Below are positions 61,323 to 64,000 of a stretch of DNA of 64,000 nucleotides, in pieces. Position 1 is the first letter of the stretch, and the number at the start of each line of letters is the position of its first letter. The position numbers were made by a program, and so were the translations under genes. Below the pieces are notes generated by a model, which searched no databases, was not told where the DNA came from, and was given only the letters and a program-made list of their open reading frames with translations. The DNA is from Trematomus loennbergii (taxonomy: Eukaryota; Chordata; Actinopteri; Perciformes; Nototheniidae): assembly GCA_012861695.1 (NCBI GenBank), contig JAAOOA010000447.1:266001-330000 (forward strand). The letters are read 5' to 3'.

Positions 61323-62429
61323 AGCTCACGATGAAACAGACACAGTAGCATACACAGGAAGTTGAATAAGATATTCCTGATGAAGAACATATTCTGTGTA
61401 ACCACATGACACCTCAGTACGTACTGTCACTCAAAGAGAAGTGGTGAGTGAAAGTGACTGAGAGAAACAGAGGAATAGAAAGTGACGAAGGGATCGTTGT
61501 CTCTGATAAGAGCTTCTAGTGGACATGTTGTGTAATATTGTAATTTCCTCCCCTCCGCATGTCATGTGGTTGAATCATTTCTCTGAAATAGTAGAAAAAG
61601 AGAAATTGAAACAAAATGGCTGATGAATAAGCTGTGGAAATATGATTTGTACACCAAACTATCTCAAAGGAAGAGTTGCTTTTCTTTTAGTCATAAACTC
61701 TACAGCTGTTGTGAAGCAGTGGTCAAGAAATATTCTTAACTTTTAATTTGGATACATTTATGTTATGTTGTGTTAATGTCTTCATCTTTGACATTCCTCA
61801 AATAATTGCTGATGCTTTTCACTTGTTTTTAGTTTCTACCAGGCTCTCAGTCAACGACTTCCAGATAACCCACCTCACATCCTTCTACTTGTAACTTCTT
61901 CTTTCTATGACTAACCCCAGTTTAACCCTTTCAACAAGCTCAGCTTCCCCCTTTCCTCTTATAGGGTTTATGGGGCAAGATAAGCGCTCAAAGAAAAAAG
62001 TTCTCTTGTCAGTGAACAGTAAAAAAAAGCATCTGTGGAAACAAAGATTAAGTGCCAAGAAAATTACGTCAACACATCATCAGAAATGAAATTAATACAT
62101 TTATGCGTCATTTTTTTTTAGGTGTAGAAATAGAAAAAATGTGCTTACACACAAAATCAATGATAAATTGAAACACATGACGTTGCTGCAGAAAAACCTA
62201 CGGTCACAAAAATGCTGAGGTGGATGAACAACACTTGTGGTGGTTAAAAGCAAGGAAGCCCCCTAAAGAAAGCCACAGTGACATGAGTGCAGGAAACAAC
62301 CAGCACAACTTCCATCACAGTCAATTAAGTGAAGCCGGTGAACTTGCATGGATAATAATAATAATAAGTCATAGTTAATAACTTTAATTTAAGACATTGT
62401 TTTGGTCTGGGACAGTTTAATATAGAACG
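61323..62429. other. No gene seen
   Basis: AT-rich intergenic sequence without supported features. Confidence 0.4.
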
Positions 62430-62875
62430 CGGGACTTTTGTGGACACTGAGGATAACGTTTATTTTGAGCCCTGGGCAACGGCGCAGAGTAGCTTCCTCA
62501 ATAATCTTGGTGCTTCACATCTTAAATGTCAAAAGACACTTTTCTGGAACTAATGTGTGTGTCAGTACTTCAGTCTGTGGGACTCCTTTTTACTGTAAAC
62601 TGATTCAGGCTTACACATCTTCCAGACTGAAAACTCATCTCTTTCCACTCCACTTCGAGCGATAGAATTACTAACAAAGAATCACTAACAAAGCACTTAT
62701 ATACTAATAAAGCACTTATCTAAAGCCAGTTGAGTAGCACTTGAAATGTTTTGGCTCTGTGAAACCTGATGTACTTATATGATTCTGTTTTCTTCAAGTT
62801 TGTATCTTCCTGGTCGAATGCACTTATTGTAAGTCGCTTTGGATAAAAGCGTCAGCTAAATGCAATGTAATGTAA
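62430..62875 (+). mobile_element. 3' end of a LINE/SINE-type retroelement
   Basis: Contains the LKTHLF-type codons near 62630 (CTGAAAACTCATCTCTTTCC) and the tail TTGTAAGTCGCTTTGGATAA followed by AAGCGTCAGCTAAATG and a short (AATGT)n run. This tail is very common in fish. Confidence 0.75.
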
Positions 62876-63297
62876 TTCATATCTGTCTTAAAGTCTTAAC
62901 ATAAAAATAACCCATTATCCATTTAATAGTAATTGAAGTAGTTTCTCTTCATGCACAAACACTTTGCTAATACTCCAACTCAGGGATGTGTTCCCACACA
63001 CTGTTGTTTGGATCACTATATAGAAGTGACAATAGTGTGTTTTACCTGCGATAGTTCTCGTGTGTCTTTGATGTGTATGTACTACAGATGTTACGCTTCA
63101 CTATCAATGCTGACTCTGATGTGCTGCATCCTGTGCACCTGACCCAAACTCACTGCTTTGTTTTGTTTATTTGCTTCGCTTTCATTCACAAACACACACA
63201 CACATCTTTTTGTTTACCTCAACATTATTGTCTGTATGTAGGGTGATTGTGTCTTTGAATTTTCAGTCATTCAATTCTATTTTTTGTATGTGTGTAG

Positions 63298-63571
63298 GTG
63301 TGCACCAGGGTTTCTGGGGGTGTACTGCCAACATAAGGACCCCTGTCACCCTGGCTTCTGCCTGAATGGAGGGAACTGCTCTGTGTTGATGTCAGCTGGA
63401 GTTCCCGTAGCAGGCAGCGCGACCTGCTCCTGCCCGCTCGGTTACACCGGGCCGCACTGCCAAACTCCCCAAAATGCCACGTGTTACCCCAACAACCCCT
63501 GTGCCAACAAGGGGGTCTGCACCCTGCTGTCCCTCAACAAATCCAAGTGCGAGTGTCCAGAGGATGGACAG
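63298..63571 (+). CDS. notch3: Notch N-terminal exon: EGF repeats 1 (end), 2 and 3
   Basis: Acceptor GTGTGTAG, donor GTGAGA, 274 bp, fitting exon 3 of vertebrate Notch genes. Encodes CAPGFLGVYCQHKDPCHPGF, CLNGGNCSVLM, CSCPLGYTGPHCQTPQNATC and PNNPCANKGVCTLLSLNKSK. DPCHxGxC is closest to Notch3. A C is missing in the last codons (near 63558), changing CPRGWTG into CPEDGQ. Exons 1-2 were not found upstream in the window. The exon lies 22 kb downstream, on the same strand, of a Notch C-terminal half, so it is either a second Notch gene or a misplaced part of the first. Confidence 0.85.
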
Positions 63572-64000
63572 GTGAGATGCTGCTTAATGCCCTCTCAGTG
63601 TTTGCCATTAGGTCATTAATATCTACTTTTTGTTATCATCAGAACACACATTTAGATCCTAAATGCAACTACTCTTACAGATTTATGTCAAATCTTATAA
63701 AATATTATGAATATTATCCAGATTCTTTTTTCCAAAGCAGGTCATTTGAAATAAATGGTTTTAAGTTAAGGTAATTGTCACCTGAGCCTGTTATAAACCT
63801 CAAGGTTTTCATTTTGGCATAATTGTTTGTCTGTTAGCAGGGTATCTCAAAACATGCCATGAGGCCAGAGACGAGTTGCTTCTTGGAATTTGTATTAATA
63901 CATTTTAAACATTGCCTAATGTTGCCTTGTATCCTTAACCTATTTAAGCAATTTCCTCTTGATTTATAGCCTTTACTGATTACATTAAAACAAATCTGGT
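63572..64000 (+). other. Notch intron, continues past the window
   Basis: AT-rich with no further exon before the window ends. Confidence 0.5.

Noticed and set aside
63298..63571. A Jagged/Delta or other EGF protein
   Set aside because: The spacing GFLGxYCQHxDPC followed by two EGF repeats in one 274-bp exon is that of Notch exon 3.

Overview
The window is nuclear DNA from a ray-finned (teleost) fish. The evidence is a fish-type NACHT immune receptor with 174-bp LRR exons, vertebrate-style split genes (a Notch gene and a nucleotide-sugar transporter) with GT..AG introns, and a dense load of fish transposons (hAT, Tc1, TTAA-class, L2 and other LINEs) with long CA/TG microsatellites. No bacterial operon, CRISPR array, tRNA or rRNA was seen.

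Layout. 0.36-3.0 kb: minus-strand NLRC3-like NLR remnant (LRR, FISNA-NACHT and two N-terminal exons), broken by several 1-bp indels. 4.25-4.9 kb: dead Tc1 transposase. 4.97-13.7 kb: large direct duplication. Each copy carries the same hAT element in the same 8-bp target (GACACATT). One copy is a 4.3-kb element with a recognisable transposase and a 950-bp coding minisatellite (Glu-Glu-Ala-Ser/Pro); the other is an 801-bp internal-deletion derivative. 13.76-15.39 kb: two non-autonomous DNA elements. 15.9-19.2 kb: repeat unit holding about 15 monomers of 148 bp. 19.2-20.5 kb: retroelement relic split by a 980-bp insertion. 21.04-29.79 kb: Russian-doll nest in which a TTAA-class element contains an 8.1-kb hAT-like element. 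Inside that are a small BED-finger hAT, a 1.8-kb palindrome with its own insertion, and exons of a SAMD3-like fish gene. 31.25-34.75 kb: tandem triplication around CA tracts, ending at a Notch exon.

Genes. 34.75-41.56 kb encodes the last EGF repeats to the C terminus of a Notch receptor, best matched to notch3. A 1,625-bp hAT with a perfect 8-bp target duplication sits inside a coding exon, and the exon for the central ankyrin repeats is missing. A long 3' region (41.6-45.2 kb) carries another hAT. After an hAT-like element and two LINEs (45.7-53.0 kb) comes slc35a3 (UDP-GlcNAc transporter), lacking its start and its last helices. At 63.3 kb an exon for Notch EGF repeats 2-3 appears on the same strand, DOWNSTREAM of the Notch C-terminal half. 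Gene order is therefore scrambled, or two Notch copies are present, or the contig is misjoined.

Single-base indels break nearly every coding exon, old or young, so residual sequencing error is likely. The structural breaks (insertions with target duplications, missing exons) are harder to explain that way. Family names come from recall of conserved motifs; no database search was possible.
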